64,000 nucleotides of DNA from Actinoplanes lutulentus. Its GTDB lineage: Bacteria; Actinomycetota; Actinomycetes; Mycobacteriales; Micromonosporaceae. The notes below the pieces were generated by a model, which had not been told where the DNA came from, ran no database searches, and was given only the letters and a program-made list of their open reading frames with translations. The stretch lies in assembly GCF_003259845.1 (NCBI RefSeq), contig NZ_QLMJ01000017.1:124001-188000 (forward strand), read 5' to 3'. Below are positions 49,638 to 59,029 of this stretch, piece after piece; the stretch's first letter is position 1, and the number at the start of each line of letters is the position of its first letter. The position numbers and the translations under genes were made by a program.

Positions 49638-50360
49638 ATGAGCGACATCAAGACCGCGCTGGTCACCGGCGCGAACAAGGGACTGGGATACGAGATCGCG
49701 GCCGGACTGGGCGCGAAGGGCTACCGCGTAGCGATCGGCGCCCGCGACGCCGCCCGCGGCGAGGCGGCCGTGAAGAGGCTGCGGGAGAGCGGGATCGACG
49801 CGTTCGCGGTGCCGCTCGACGTCACCAGCGACCGCAGCGTCGCCGAGGCCGCAACGTTGATCACCGAGCTGGACGTTCTCGTCAACAACGCCGGCATCTC
49901 CGGGCCGACCGGCCCGGGCTGGGCCCAGGACCCGACCACCCTCGACCTCGACGTCGTCCGCGAGGTCGTGGACGTCAACGTCTACGGCGTGATCCGGGTG
50001 ATCAATACGATGCTGCCGCTGCTGCGCCGGTCGGCGTCGCCGCGCATCGTCAACATCTCCAGCAGCGTCGGCTCGCTGACCTGGCAGTCGGACCCGGCCG
50101 TCGAGGTCGGCCCGATCATGGCCGCCTACTCGCCGACGAAGTCGTACCTCAACGCTGTCACCGTGCACTATGCTCGGCAGCTGGCCGGCACGAACATCCT
50201 GATCAACGCGGCCTGCCCGGGCCTGGTCGCCACCGACTTCACCGGCTTCCAGGGGCGGTCCCCGCAGGAGGCCGCGGCCACCGCGATCCGGCTCGCGACG
50301 CTGCCCGACGACGGACCGACCGGCGCCTTCTACAACGACGAGGGCGTCATCCCCTGGTGA
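49638..50360 (+). CDS. Short-chain dehydrogenase/reductase (SDR)
   Basis: A 240-residue classical SDR. The cofactor motif is TGANKGLGYEIA (TGxxxGxG), then NNAGISGP, the catalytic Ser in NISSSVGSL, and Tyr-Lys in YSPTKSYLNAVT. Close in pattern to carbonyl-reductase-like SDRs. ATG at 49638. Likely NADPH-dependent, controlled by the LysR regulator next door. Substrate unknown. Confidence 0.92.
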   Translation: MSDIKTALVTGANKGLGYEIAAGLGAKGYRVAIGARDAARGEAAVKRLRESGIDAFAVPLDVTSDRSVAEAATLITELDVLVNNAGISGPTGPGWAQDPTTLDLDVVREVVDVNVYGVIRVINTMLPLLRRSASPRIVNISSSVGSLTWQSDPAVEVGPIMAAYSPTKSYLNAVTVHYARQLAGTNILINAACPGLVATDFTGFQGRSPQEAAATAIRLATLPDDGPTGAFYNDEGVIPW

Positions 50361-50422
50361 ACCGGGGAAAGTGAGACCCAGATCAACAGCGATGGAACCG
50401 CGCAAAGAGTACGGTCAGGGAC

Positions 50423-51325
50423 GTGTCGTTGAAAGCGAATCTGACCAGCGCAGACCTTACTGAGCTCCGGGAAACCGTCCTTGGTGCCGCCGACCCGCTC
50501 GGCGTCGCCGCCGAGCTGTCGAGCGCCGCCGAGGACGGCAAACTGGCCGACCCGGAGGACGCGGGGCTCGCCCTCACCCTCGCCGCCGAGATCGCGGAGA
50601 GCCGCAACAAGCTCGAAGCGGCCCTGCGATACGTGGACAAGGCCCTTGAATCGTACGGAAAAAGGGACGACGCCCAGGTCTCCGCGGCCCGCGCCGTCCG
50701 CGCCCGGCTGCTGTTCCGGGCCGGCCGCGAGGACGAGGCGACCGCCGAGCTCGAGCCGCTGCGCCCGCTGCTCACCAAGGAACCGGACGCGGCGGCGTAC
50801 GTCAGCGCGGCCCTGGCCGTCGGCGGCCGCCACCGGATCGCCGAGCAGTGGCTGACCGAGGCGGTGAAAGAGGCCCTCGCCGAGCGCGGCGCCGGCGAGC
50901 CGTCCGACGCGGAGGACGCGGGGACGCTGTTCTTCCTGCTGCAGCAGCGGCACCGCATCCGCCACGCGATCGGCCTCTCGCACGACGCGCACGACAACCT
51001 CGCCGAGCGCCTCGAGACCCGGCTCACCAACGCCTCGACCGCCACGACCGCGGCCTCAGCCACCGGTGACCTGGTGTTCTGGCCGCAGGCCGACTTCGAA
51101 GCCCTGCCTGCCGACGAGGCCGAGAAGAACGGCGGCACCTGGGACGGGCACCGCGCCCGCCTGGAGCGCGAGCTGGTCCGCCGCGCCGGCGCCGGCCAGA
51201 CCGACCTGGTGATCAAGCGCCACGGCGGCGGCCAGATCTCCTGGCCCCCGGAGCGCAACGGCGCCTGCTGGTGCGGCTCCGGCCTCAAGTACAAGAAGTG
51301 CTGCCTGCCGCGCTCCCGCGGCTGA
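50423..51325 (+). CDS. SEC-C motif protein with TPR-like repeats
   Basis: A 300-residue protein from GTG. The first ~200 residues are helical repeats (LEAALRYVDKALESYGKRDD); the end has the zinc-binding SEC-C motif NGACWCGSGLKYKKCCLP, as at the SecA C-terminus. SEC-C domains bind zinc and often SecB, ribosomes or nucleic acid. Function here unknown. It is convergent with the epimerase gene across a minisatellite. Confidence 0.85.
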   Translation: MSLKANLTSADLTELRETVLGAADPLGVAAELSSAAEDGKLADPEDAGLALTLAAEIAESRNKLEAALRYVDKALESYGKRDDAQVSAARAVRARLLFRAGREDEATAELEPLRPLLTKEPDAAAYVSAALAVGGRHRIAEQWLTEAVKEALAERGAGEPSDAEDAGTLFFLLQQRHRIRHAIGLSHDAHDNLAERLETRLTNASTATTAASATGDLVFWPQADFEALPADEAEKNGGTWDGHRARLERELVRRAGAGQTDLVIKRHGGGQISWPPERNGACWCGSGLKYKKCCLPRSRG

Positions 51326-51370
51326 CACCAGCACCAGCCCAGCACCGGCTCCAGGCCGCGGCCCGCACCC

Positions 51371-51496
51371 AGCGGCCGCGGCCTCACCTTTCCCCAGCGG
51401 CCGCGGCCTCACCTTTTCCCGGCGGCCACGGCCCCAGCCTTCCCCGGCGGGTGGGGCCGCGGCATTTCCCGGCGGGTGCGGCCTCAGCTATCGCCG
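51371..51496. repeat. Degenerate 25-26-bp minisatellite (5 units)
   Basis: Units AGCGGCCGCGGCCTCACCTT plus TCCCC repeat from 51371, 51396, 51422, 51447 and 51472, diverging with distance; the last overlaps the 3' end of the epimerase gene. It lies between convergent genes. Confidence 0.75.
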
Positions 51497-52353
51497 GTGG
51501 CTGCGGGCGACCGCCAGCTGTGCTCCGGGGTGTAACCGAGCAGCCGTCGAGCTTTCTCGATGGAGAGCAGTGTCTCGTGCTCACCCAGCTCGCGGGTGAC
51601 GGGCACGTCCGGGAAGTACTCGGCGGCCAGGTCCGCGGTCCGGCGGCTCATCACCGTGTCAGCGTTCGCGATCACGAAGACCTCCAGGCCGGGCTGGTCG
51701 TACCCGAGTGCGAGCCGCACGGCCTGCGCCCCGTCGCGGGCGTCGATGTACCCCCACAGGTTCCAGATCCGCTGCCTCGGGTCGGCGTCGAAACCGGGGA
51801 AGGCGGCGTAGTCACCCGGCTCCATCACGTTGGAGAACCGCAGACCGGTCATCGTGAGCTCGGGATCCCACCGGCAGAACTGGGCGGCCATCTGCTCGTC
51901 GAGATGCTTGGCCAGTGAGTACGACGTCTCCGGCCGGGCCGCGTACTCCTCGTCGACCGGCAGGTACGGCGGCGGGCTGTCGAACGGCAGGCCGAGCAGG
52001 GTCTCGCTGGATGCCCACACGACGCGTTTGATGCCGGCCGTCCGGGCCGCGGCGAACACGTTGTAGCTGGAGGTGATGTTGTTGGCGAACGTGGTCGCGT
52101 TCGGCGCCATGCCCGGTCCGGGAATCGCGGCCAGGTGCACGACCGCGTCCACACTGCTGTACCGATCGTCGACACCGGTCAGCGCGCCGAGCACCTGACC
52201 GTAATCGGTCAGTTCAACCCGGGTGTACGGGGCGAGGCTCTCCCTGGGCGGCGCCAGGTCGAGGTTGTGCACCTCGAACCCATGCTGGAGCAGTTCTTTC
52301 ACGACGGCGCGGCCGAGTTTGCCACTGCCGCCGGTCACAGCGATGCGGGGCAC
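51484..52353 (-). CDS. NAD-dependent epimerase/dehydratase
   Basis: A 289-residue extended SDR. It has AVTGGSGKLGRAVVKELLQH, VVHLAAIPGPG and the Tyr-Lys pair in SYSLAKHLDEQ. It acts on a nucleotide sugar or similar; substrate unknown. GTG at 52353, one base from the stop of the upstream membrane protein, so the two are cotranscribed. Confidence 0.88.
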   Translation of the reverse strand: MPRIAVTGGSGKLGRAVVKELLQHGFEVHNLDLAPPRESLAPYTRVELTDYGQVLGALTGVDDRYSSVDAVVHLAAIPGPGMAPNATTFANNITSSYNVFAAARTAGIKRVVWASSETLLGLPFDSPPPYLPVDEEYAARPETSYSLAKHLDEQMAAQFCRWDPELTMTGLRFSNVMEPGDYAAFPGFDADPRQRIWNLWGYIDARDGAQAVRLALGYDQPGLEVFVIANADTVMSRRTADLAAEYFPDVPVTRELGEHETLLSIEKARRLLGYTPEHSWRSPAATGDS

Positions 52354-52354
52354 G

Positions 52355-53383
52355 TCACTCCTGAGTTCGTCCGATGGTGCTGCCAGTCTTTCCCACCTGA
52401 CGATCTTCCGCCCACCGGGCGGCGAGAAGGTACGCCCCGATCACCAGCGCCATCACCACCGCGACGACCGTCAGGTCGCTGACCAGCGCCATCAGCGCCG
52501 ACGCCGGCCGGTACGCGGGAGCGAAGAACGCACCGGCCGCCGCGGCGAGCAGACCGGCCGACCAGCCGGTCACGACGTGCCGCTGGTCCCAACCGGCGCG
52601 GCGCGACCAGGTCACCGCCAGCGCCACGGCCGTCCCGGCTGCCACGATGCTCGCGCCGACCAGGGGCCAGCCGGTGAAGAACCACAGACCCAGCTGGAGG
52701 GCGAGCAGCAACAGCCCCCACAGCAGCGGATGCGGGACGAATCCTTCACGTCGCTGCGTCGTGCGCCGCCACCGGGGCAGCATCGCCACCGCGACCAGCC
52801 CGATCACCACGCTCACGGCTAGCCACGCCTGCTCGGGGGCGAGCACGAAGCCTTTCCGCCCGTCCTCACTGTCCGAGAAGATCATCAAGCTGCCCAGCAG
52901 GTAGAGCACGCCGAAACCCAGCAGTCCCCACCGGCCCAGCCACGGACGATGCCGCCACGACTCGCGCTGCGCCGACTCCACCAGCATGATCGGGGCGCAG
53001 ATGCTCAACAGGACATGGTTGCCCACATAGTTGAAGGCCTCCTCAGCGCTGAACCCGAACATCGGGATGTCGGTCGCCGTCGATCCCATGCCGGCGAACT
53101 CGGTGTCATCGAGAAACCCGGGGTTGAACAACGACTGATCCACCAGCGCTGCCTGCACCACCCCGAACGCCGCCGCGAGCAGCACGATGACCGGCCAGCC
53201 ACCACCGGAACGACGTGCCGCCTCGCGAATCAGCACCGCGGCGCCACCGTAGAGCGGCCCCAGGAAAAGGATCACCACCGGATAGTCGCCGACGGTGAAT
53301 CCGCCCCAGGAACACTCGGCCGTCCACGGCGCCAGCACCAGCAGGGCGGCCACCGCCAACCAGCGACGCCATCGCTTGTCCAC
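52355..53383 (-). CDS. Polytopic membrane protein
   Basis: A 342-residue membrane protein with about nine helices (WLAVAALLVLAPWTAECSWG; VVILFLGPLYGGAAVLI; WPVIVLLAAAFGVVQAALVD). The ECSWGGFTVGDYP start and SLFNPGFLDD loop recur in an actinobacterial family with no known function. GTG at 53383 with GGAAGGA upstream; the longer frame upstream is not coding. Operon with the epimerase. Confidence 0.75.
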   Translation of the reverse strand: MDKRWRRWLAVAALLVLAPWTAECSWGGFTVGDYPVVILFLGPLYGGAAVLIREAARRSGGGWPVIVLLAAAFGVVQAALVDQSLFNPGFLDDTEFAGMGSTATDIPMFGFSAEEAFNYVGNHVLLSICAPIMLVESAQRESWRHRPWLGRWGLLGFGVLYLLGSLMIFSDSEDGRKGFVLAPEQAWLAVSVVIGLVAVAMLPRWRRTTQRREGFVPHPLLWGLLLLALQLGLWFFTGWPLVGASIVAAGTAVALAVTWSRRAGWDQRHVVTGWSAGLLAAAAGAFFAPAYRPASALMALVSDLTVVAVVMALVIGAYLLAARWAEDRQVGKTGSTIGRTQE

Positions 53384-53648
53384 CTGTTCGTCCTTCCGGC
53401 CGGGAAACGCGTGCCTCACACACTCGCGCTTCCCCGCCGCCGGCCGCTGCTGCCGTCGGTCTATTTCTGCCAGACCAAAGTCGATGCCGGTCGCACCGGC
53501 GGCCCCGGGTGGCAACTCGTCAATCTTGCGTGTCGGGGACAGTCACCCAATTGTGCGGACGACCGTTGAAGGATTCGGCGCCACCGTATGGTGGTGTTGA
53601 TCCGCTCTTCAACGGGCGGAGCAAACGCCTAGCCGACCAGGGGAAATC

Positions 53649-53720
53649 ATGATTCGTACGATCGCCTCGCCCGTTTGTCGCATCAGTCCGCTGACCGGCG
53701 AAGGCGGAAGCTTTTCCTGA
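53649..53720 (+). CDS. Possible 23-residue peptide
   Basis: MIRTIASPVCRISPLTGEGG plus SFS, then TGA. AGGGGAAA lies 4-11 bp before the ATG. It has one Cys and several Ser/Thr. It may be a leader peptide or a small functional peptide, or chance. It is tail-to-tail with the 41-residue membrane peptide at 53729-53854. Confidence 0.3.
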   Translation: MIRTIASPVCRISPLTGEGGSFS

Positions 53721-53728
53721 GCACCCGT

Positions 53729-53854
53729 CTAGGTGAACGCGACCACGGCGATTCCCACCAATGCCGTCACCAGCCCCACCAGGGCCGCCGACAACAGCAG
53801 CGCGGCAGCGAGCAGGCCGTTCGGGCCGATGACCGCGGCCAGCCTCGATGACAT
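53729..53854 (-). CDS. 41-residue hydrophobic membrane peptide
   Basis: MSSRLAAVIGPNGLLAAALL, then hydrophobic to the end (VGIAVVAFT): almost all one or two membrane helices. GAGGGCGG precedes the ATG. It ends 8 bp from the stop of the tiny plus-strand ORF. Could be a small membrane-protein subunit or a membrane-active toxin; nothing decides. Confidence 0.5.
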   Translation of the reverse strand: MSSRLAAVIGPNGLLAAALLLSAALVGLVTALVGIAVVAFT

Positions 53855-54177
53855 GTTTCCGCCCTCACCGGTCGATTCCGAGCCCCCTGGGCTGGCGTGG
53901 GGACCTTTCGGCCGAGGCCGGGAGAGCGCGAGTCTCACCGACGAGTGGATCGGCATGATGATCCCCTAAGTGATCGACAGAGCACTATGTAGCTCTCCGT
54001 AGAATGCAGATGTCGCAGCATCCGGGCAAGGGGTATCGGAAGGTTTCCGCCCACCGCCCCGAACCTGACACGCCAATTAAGCACGAACCGCTCCGCGCCG
54101 CACAATCAGCACTCGACAGTGACGGTTCACCCGGTAGAGTATTTGCTTCCCTTGGTCACCTGGGCATCATTGGTGGA
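53855..54177. other. 323-bp intergenic region with a likely promoter
   Basis: No gene supported. A hairpin AGAGC-N8-GCTCT occurs near 53980-53998. TCGACA and TAGAGT (around 54112 and 54134) are spaced like a promoter for the gene at 54178. Confidence 0.4.
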
Positions 54178-55104
54178 ATGTCACCGACGCCGCCCGAACC
54201 CTCCGGGCCGGCCCGCTGGAGAAAACCGGTCGCAGCAGCAGCGGTGTTCTCGCTGGCAGTGCTCGCGGTGGCGGCGGACGTCGCCCAGCTCAGCGACTTC
54301 TCGACCCGGATCCTTCGGGCTCTGCTGGTCGCGGTCCTCGTCACCGGCCTGCTGTACCTCGTGATCAAGGTTTGGCAGTTCTACTTCGTCCAGAAGGTCA
54401 AGGAGTTACGCGGCCAGCTGGCCGACGAGGCTCTTCGCGTGAAATCCGCGCGAGCCACCCTGCAGAATTGCCTGGAAGCGATCGAGCGGATCAGTGATCG
54501 GGAACGGCCGCTGTTCGCCGAAACCCTTGAGGTGACCGTCGGCATCGGCGAGAACGACAACGCGGACCTCATCGTCGAACGGCGAGTGACAACGGCGAAA
54601 CCGCTGGTGACGAACCGGACGATGCGTCCCATCGTGCCGGTACACAGCGAGCAGATCGCCAGCCTGGAGTCGATCTGCCTCACCGCGCATCGCAACGACG
54701 GCAAGATCACCCTCATCCCGTTACGGGAACAGATCAACAAACTCAAGATCTGGCTGGTCTTCGATCCACCGATCTCCTCAAGGAGCGAATGGCGCGTCGA
54801 GTACCACCCCAAGGGCCTCTGGCGACCATTCCGCGAGCGCGGCTTCGACTCGCTCGGCTGGGACGATCGATTGCAGAGCCCCAACGGACGACCATCCGCT
54901 TTCACCAGCTTCACCGTGACATTCCGTTTTCCGGCGGGCGACGAAAAGCCGACCCTGAAAGAGCGCAATGAGTACGGTCAATTGATGGCGTGTTCCCAGA
55001 ATGCCGATCGGACCTGGGAAATCACGTGGCGCGACGACGAGCCGGCCGGCCGCCGCTACGACTGGGATTTCGCCCAATCCCAGCAGAACGCGCAAAATCA
55101 ATAG
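54178..55104 (+). CDS. Two-helix membrane protein with cytosolic domain
   Basis: A 308-residue protein. Two helices lie at ~18-36 (PVAAAAVFSLAVLAVAADVA) and ~46-66 (LRALLVAVLVTGLLYLVIKV). A coiled coil follows (KVKELRGQLADEALRVKSA), then a ~200-residue soluble domain, beta-rich near EWRVEYHPKGLWRPFRERGF. No named family. An upstream in-frame ATG at 54004 would extend into a region with poor codon use and a promoter, so 54178 is used. Confidence 0.7.
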   Translation: MSPTPPEPSGPARWRKPVAAAAVFSLAVLAVAADVAQLSDFSTRILRALLVAVLVTGLLYLVIKVWQFYFVQKVKELRGQLADEALRVKSARATLQNCLEAIERISDRERPLFAETLEVTVGIGENDNADLIVERRVTTAKPLVTNRTMRPIVPVHSEQIASLESICLTAHRNDGKITLIPLREQINKLKIWLVFDPPISSRSEWRVEYHPKGLWRPFRERGFDSLGWDDRLQSPNGRPSAFTSFTVTFRFPAGDEKPTLKERNEYGQLMACSQNADRTWEITWRDDEPAGRRYDWDFAQSQQNAQNQ

Positions 55105-55128
55105 TCGCTCAACGCGGTAGGCTCCGGT

Positions 55129-56316
55129 GTGGCCGTTGAGTGGGATTCCCAGCGAGACCTGTTCGAGGTGCCGGACGAGATCGCGTACTTCAACGCGGCC
55201 AGCCTGTCACCGGTCCTCCACGCGGTTCGCGCGGCCGGCGAGGCGGCGCTGCGGCAGCGAGCCCGCCCGTGGGAGATCGGCGAGGATGACTGGTTCGCCG
55301 GGGCGGAGAGACTTCGGTCGCTGGCCGGACGACTCTTCGGCAGCGGCAAGGCCGGCAACAACGGCGAAGAGCAAGGCACTGAGGACAGCAGCGCCGAGGG
55401 CATCGCGCTGGTTCCGGCGACCAGTTACGGATTCGCCGTCGCCGCGGCCAACCTCAGCATCACGGAACGGCAGCAGATCCTGGTCCTGGCCGACGAATAC
55501 CCGTCCGGCGTCTACACCTGGCGCCGCCTGGCTGAACGCTCCGGCGCGAGCATTCGCACCGTGACCCGATCACCCGGGCAGACCTGGACCGACGCGATCC
55601 TGGCGGAGATCGACGACCGGATCGCGATCGTCTCGGTGCCCAACGTCCACTGGACCGACGGCGGGCTGATCGATATCGAGCAGGTCGCCGCGCGTACCCA
55701 TGCGGCTGGTTCTCGGCTGGTGATCGACGCGAGCCAGTCCCTGGGCGTGATGCCGCTCGACGTCGCCGCGCTGCGCCCCGACTTCGTGGTCTCGGTCGGA
55801 TACAAGTGGCTGCTGGGGCCGTTCGGCCGCGGGTATCTCTGGGTCGCCGAGGAGCACCGCGACGGCCGGCCCCTGGAGGAGAACTGGATCGTCCGAGCCG
55901 GCTCGGACGACTTCGCCGGGCTCGTGGACTACCGCGACGACTACCTTCCGGGCGCGCGACGGTACGACCAGGGCGCCCGCACACTGTTCGAGCTGACCCC
56001 GATGGCCGTGGCAGCTCTGGAACAGGTCCTGGCCTGGGGTCCGTCCCGCATCGCCGGCACCCTTGCCACGATCACCGGCGACATCGCGGCGCGGATCTCG
56101 GCCGCCGGGCTCGACGTCACCGTCGCCGAGCTGCACGGGCCACATGTGCTCGGCGTACGCGTACCCGAAGGCGCGACCGACCAGGTCGCCGCCGCTCTCA
56201 AGAAGGCGAACTGTTTCGTGGCGCGCCGTGGCGACGCGATCCGGGTGTCGCCGCACCTGCACGTCACACCGGCCGACGTCGACCGCCTCGTCACGACCCT
56301 GATCGCGAGCCTCTGA
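55129..56316 (+). CDS. Class V aminotransferase-like PLP enzyme
   Basis: A 395-residue fold-type I PLP enzyme. The lysine is K226 (SVGYKWLLGPFGRGY) and the cofactor-binding DASQSLGVMPLDV lies before it; ISAAGLDVTVAEL is in the small domain. Kynureninase/cysteine-desulfurase-like subfamily, cytoplasmic. GTG at 55129. Its amino substrate cannot be named. It lies 24 bp after the membrane protein and 146 bp before the prenyl synthase, so may be unrelated to that cluster. Confidence 0.87.
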   Translation: MAVEWDSQRDLFEVPDEIAYFNAASLSPVLHAVRAAGEAALRQRARPWEIGEDDWFAGAERLRSLAGRLFGSGKAGNNGEEQGTEDSSAEGIALVPATSYGFAVAAANLSITERQQILVLADEYPSGVYTWRRLAERSGASIRTVTRSPGQTWTDAILAEIDDRIAIVSVPNVHWTDGGLIDIEQVAARTHAAGSRLVIDASQSLGVMPLDVAALRPDFVVSVGYKWLLGPFGRGYLWVAEEHRDGRPLEENWIVRAGSDDFAGLVDYRDDYLPGARRYDQGARTLFELTPMAVAALEQVLAWGPSRIAGTLATITGDIAARISAAGLDVTVAELHGPHVLGVRVPEGATDQVAAALKKANCFVARRGDAIRVSPHLHVTPADVDRLVTTLIASL

Positions 56317-56461
56317 CCTCGCGATCCGCCAGAGTGCGCCGTGACAATTGCCGCCTCCCGCAGGACTAGCATCCTGACGAGAAATCTTGATAATAAAGAA
56401 TCATGATCAGAGAGATAGTTGCCGACGGTCGTCGCCGGGACCTGTCCCCCCGTACCCGCTC

Positions 56462-57568
56462 GTGAGTGTGACATCGCGCCACCCCGCGCGTACGGATTCA
56501 CCGCTGGACGTGGCGGACCTGCGCGGCCGGGTTCACCGCACCGTCCACGGTTTCCTGGCCGTGCAGACCGAGCTGCTCGCCGACGTGAGCGCCGACTGCG
56601 CCCCGCTGGTGCACTACGTCACGGACCTGATGAACGGCGGGAAACGTCTGCGAGCCGCCTTCTGTTACTGGGCGTGGCGCGCCACCGGTGCCGATGACGA
56701 CGCGGCCATCGTCACCGCGGCCACCGCGCTGGAGTTCCTGCAGGCCGCAGCGCTGATCCATGACGACGTCATGGATGCCTCCGACACCCGGCGCGGCGCG
56801 CCCTCGATGCATCGCCGGTTCGCCGCCCTGCATCACGGCAACGGCTGGGAGAAGGATGCCGGGCACTTCGGCGTCTCCGCGGCCATCCTCGCCGGCGATC
56901 TGTGCCTGACCTGGAGCGACGAGCTCTACACCGGCAGTGGCCTGCCCCCGCGGTCACTGGCCCGCGGCCGGGCCGTCTTCAACCCGATGCGCACCCAGCT
57001 CATGGGCGGGCAGTACCTGGACCTGCTGGAACAGGCGATCGGCGGTAGCCGCCCGCACGACGCGCTGCACCGGGCCCGCCGCGTCACGCATTACAAGAGC
57101 GCCAAGTACACCGTCGAGCACCCGCTGCTGCTCGGTGCGAGCCTTGCCGGCGCCGACGACCAGCTGCTCGCCCGGCTCTCCCGGTTCGGCCTGGCTCTCG
57201 GGGAGGCCTTCCAGCTGCGCGACGACGTTCTCGGTGTGTTCGGCGACCCCGCCACGACCGGCAAGCCCGCCGGCGACGACCTGCGCGAAGGCAAACGCAC
57301 CGTCTTGATCGCGCTCGCCCTGCAACACGGCGACGCCCGGCAGCGCGATGTCGTGGAGACCCTGCTCAGCGGGGAACCGCCCGGCCCCGCCGACATCGAC
57401 ATCCTGCGCACCATCATCGTGGACACCGGCGCGCTGGCCGCCGCCGAACAGATGATCGCCGACCTGCTGGACCGTTCCCGGTCGGCGCTCGACACCGCCA
57501 CGATCGACGAGACCGCCCGCTCCGTGCTGCTCACGCTCGCCGACGCGGCAGTCACCCGCAGCTCATAA
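56462..57568 (+). CDS. Polyprenyl diphosphate synthase
   Basis: A 368-residue trans-prenyltransferase. The first aspartate motif is IHDDVMDASDTRRG (D101-D105); the second is LRDDVLGVFGDPATTGK (D254-D255 with Gly). GGKRLRAAF binds IPP. It makes a C15-C20 or longer allylic diphosphate. GTG at 56462 is the most likely start; the ATG at 56387 would add an unlikely Ser/Arg leader. First gene of a cluster with a P450, two acyl-CoA dehydrogenases and a ligase. Confidence 0.9.
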   Translation: MSVTSRHPARTDSPLDVADLRGRVHRTVHGFLAVQTELLADVSADCAPLVHYVTDLMNGGKRLRAAFCYWAWRATGADDDAAIVTAATALEFLQAAALIHDDVMDASDTRRGAPSMHRRFAALHHGNGWEKDAGHFGVSAAILAGDLCLTWSDELYTGSGLPPRSLARGRAVFNPMRTQLMGGQYLDLLEQAIGGSRPHDALHRARRVTHYKSAKYTVEHPLLLGASLAGADDQLLARLSRFGLALGEAFQLRDDVLGVFGDPATTGKPAGDDLREGKRTVLIALALQHGDARQRDVVETLLSGEPPGPADIDILRTIIVDTGALAAAEQMIADLLDRSRSALDTATIDETARSVLLTLADAAVTRSS

Positions 57569-57586
57569 AGCCCGCAGCTCATAAAG
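57555..57586 (+). repeat. Perfect 16-bp tandem duplication across a stop codon
   Basis: CCCGCAGCTCATAAAG occurs twice in a row. The first copy contains the TAA of the prenyl synthase gene. Confidence 0.95.
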
Positions 57587-57660
57587 AAAGCGCCGACATT
57601 GACAGAGCATCCCCGGCGAATCACGCTGGTCGATACGAGGACGCTCTTTCGAGGTGAGCC

Positions 57661-59016
57661 ATGGCGGCCGACGCTCGGGTACCACAACACGTAGCCCCGC
57701 TGCGCCCCGAGGACCGCGGTCTGCCCTGGCTCGGCCTGCTCCTCGAATACCAGCGAGATCCGATCGGGCTCTACCGTCGCCACTGGGAGCACTACGGTCC
57801 GGTCGCTCCGGCGTACATGCTCGGCAAGCACACCGTCATGCTGCTCGGCCCGGACGCCTGCGGTGAGGCGCTACAGAACAGGGACAAGGCGTTCGCCAAC
57901 GGGCCGGCCTGGTCACAGCTGGTCGGCCCGTTCTTCCACCGGGGCCTGATGCTCATCGATTTCGACGACCATCTGAGCCACCGGCGGATCATGCAGGAGG
58001 CGTTCACCCAGCACCGGCTGGACGGATACACCCGCCGGCTGCACCCGGCGATCGAGCACGGCATGGCGAGCTGGGAGGCCGGCAAACGGTTCCGGGCACA
58101 CTGGCGGATCAAGCAGCTCACCCTCGACATCGCCGCGGACCTGTTCATGGGCGGCGCCCGGGACACCAGCGACGCCGGGATGGCCCGGGTCAACAAAGCG
58201 TTCATCACCTGCGTGCAGGCCGCCGCCGGCATCGTCCGGGCCGACGTGCCGTTCACCCGCTGGGGCCGGGCGTACCGCGCTCGCCGGGTACTGGAGAACT
58301 TCCTGCGCGGTTATCTGCCGGCGAAGCGGGCCAGCGCGAGCGACGACATCTTCTCGGTGCTCTGCCACATCGAGACCGAGGACGGCGAGCGGTTCTCCGA
58401 CGACGACGTCATCAACCACATGATCTTCCTGATGATGGCGGCGCACGACACGTCGACCATCACGACCTCGACGATCCTGCAGTACCTCGGCCAGCATCCC
58501 GCGTGGCAGGACCGCTGCCGGGCCGAGGCCCTCACGCTGGGACCGGCACCGGAACGCGCCGAGCTGGAATCACTCGTCTCGATCGACCTGGTCATGCGCG
58601 AGGCGTTGCGGCTTCGCGCGCCGGTTCCGGTGCTGGTCCGCTACACCGTCAAGGACACGGTCGTGCAGGGCGTGCGCATCCCGGCCGGCACGATGTGCGC
58701 GCTCGGCATCCAGTTCACCCACCTGATGGATCAGTACTGGACCAACCCCACCGCCTTCGATCCGGAGCGGTTCGCACCCGAGCGTCGCGAGGACCGCTCA
58801 CACCGCTTCGCCTGGGAGCCGTTCGGCGGCGGCGTGCACAAGTGCATCGGCCTCTACTTCGCCGGCCTCGAAATCAAATCAATCCTGCATCGCCTGCTGC
58901 GGACCTACCACTGGGACATCGACCCGGGCTATGTCCCGCGCCTCGACCATCACTCGCTGCCCTTCCCGAAGGACGGCCAGCCGGTCGTCCTCCAGAAAAA
59001 CCGATCAGAGAACTGA
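57661..59016 (+). CDS. Cytochrome P450
   Basis: A 451-residue P450. I-helix oxygen-activation motif AHDTST (T264), ExxR as E314-R317 (REALRLR), heme loop FGGGVHKCIG with Cys395. No membrane helix, as is usual in bacteria. GAGGTG lies at 57652-57657, 3 bp before the ATG. It would hydroxylate an isoprenoid made by the upstream synthase, or a related lipid; the two acyl-CoA dehydrogenases and ligase downstream fit further oxidation of its product. No ferredoxin gene is in view. Confidence 0.93.
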   Translation: MAADARVPQHVAPLRPEDRGLPWLGLLLEYQRDPIGLYRRHWEHYGPVAPAYMLGKHTVMLLGPDACGEALQNRDKAFANGPAWSQLVGPFFHRGLMLIDFDDHLSHRRIMQEAFTQHRLDGYTRRLHPAIEHGMASWEAGKRFRAHWRIKQLTLDIAADLFMGGARDTSDAGMARVNKAFITCVQAAAGIVRADVPFTRWGRAYRARRVLENFLRGYLPAKRASASDDIFSVLCHIETEDGERFSDDDVINHMIFLMMAAHDTSTITTSTILQYLGQHPAWQDRCRAEALTLGPAPERAELESLVSIDLVMREALRLRAPVPVLVRYTVKDTVVQGVRIPAGTMCALGIQFTHLMDQYWTNPTAFDPERFAPERREDRSHRFAWEPFGGGVHKCIGLYFAGLEIKSILHRLLRTYHWDIDPGYVPRLDHHSLPFPKDGQPVVLQKNRSEN

Positions 59017-59029
59017 GACGGGGACCGGA

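Noticed and set aside
53570..53648. Riboswitch-like leader before the 23-residue ORF
   Set aside because: Some stem-forming GC blocks occur, but no conserved core of a known class could be matched.
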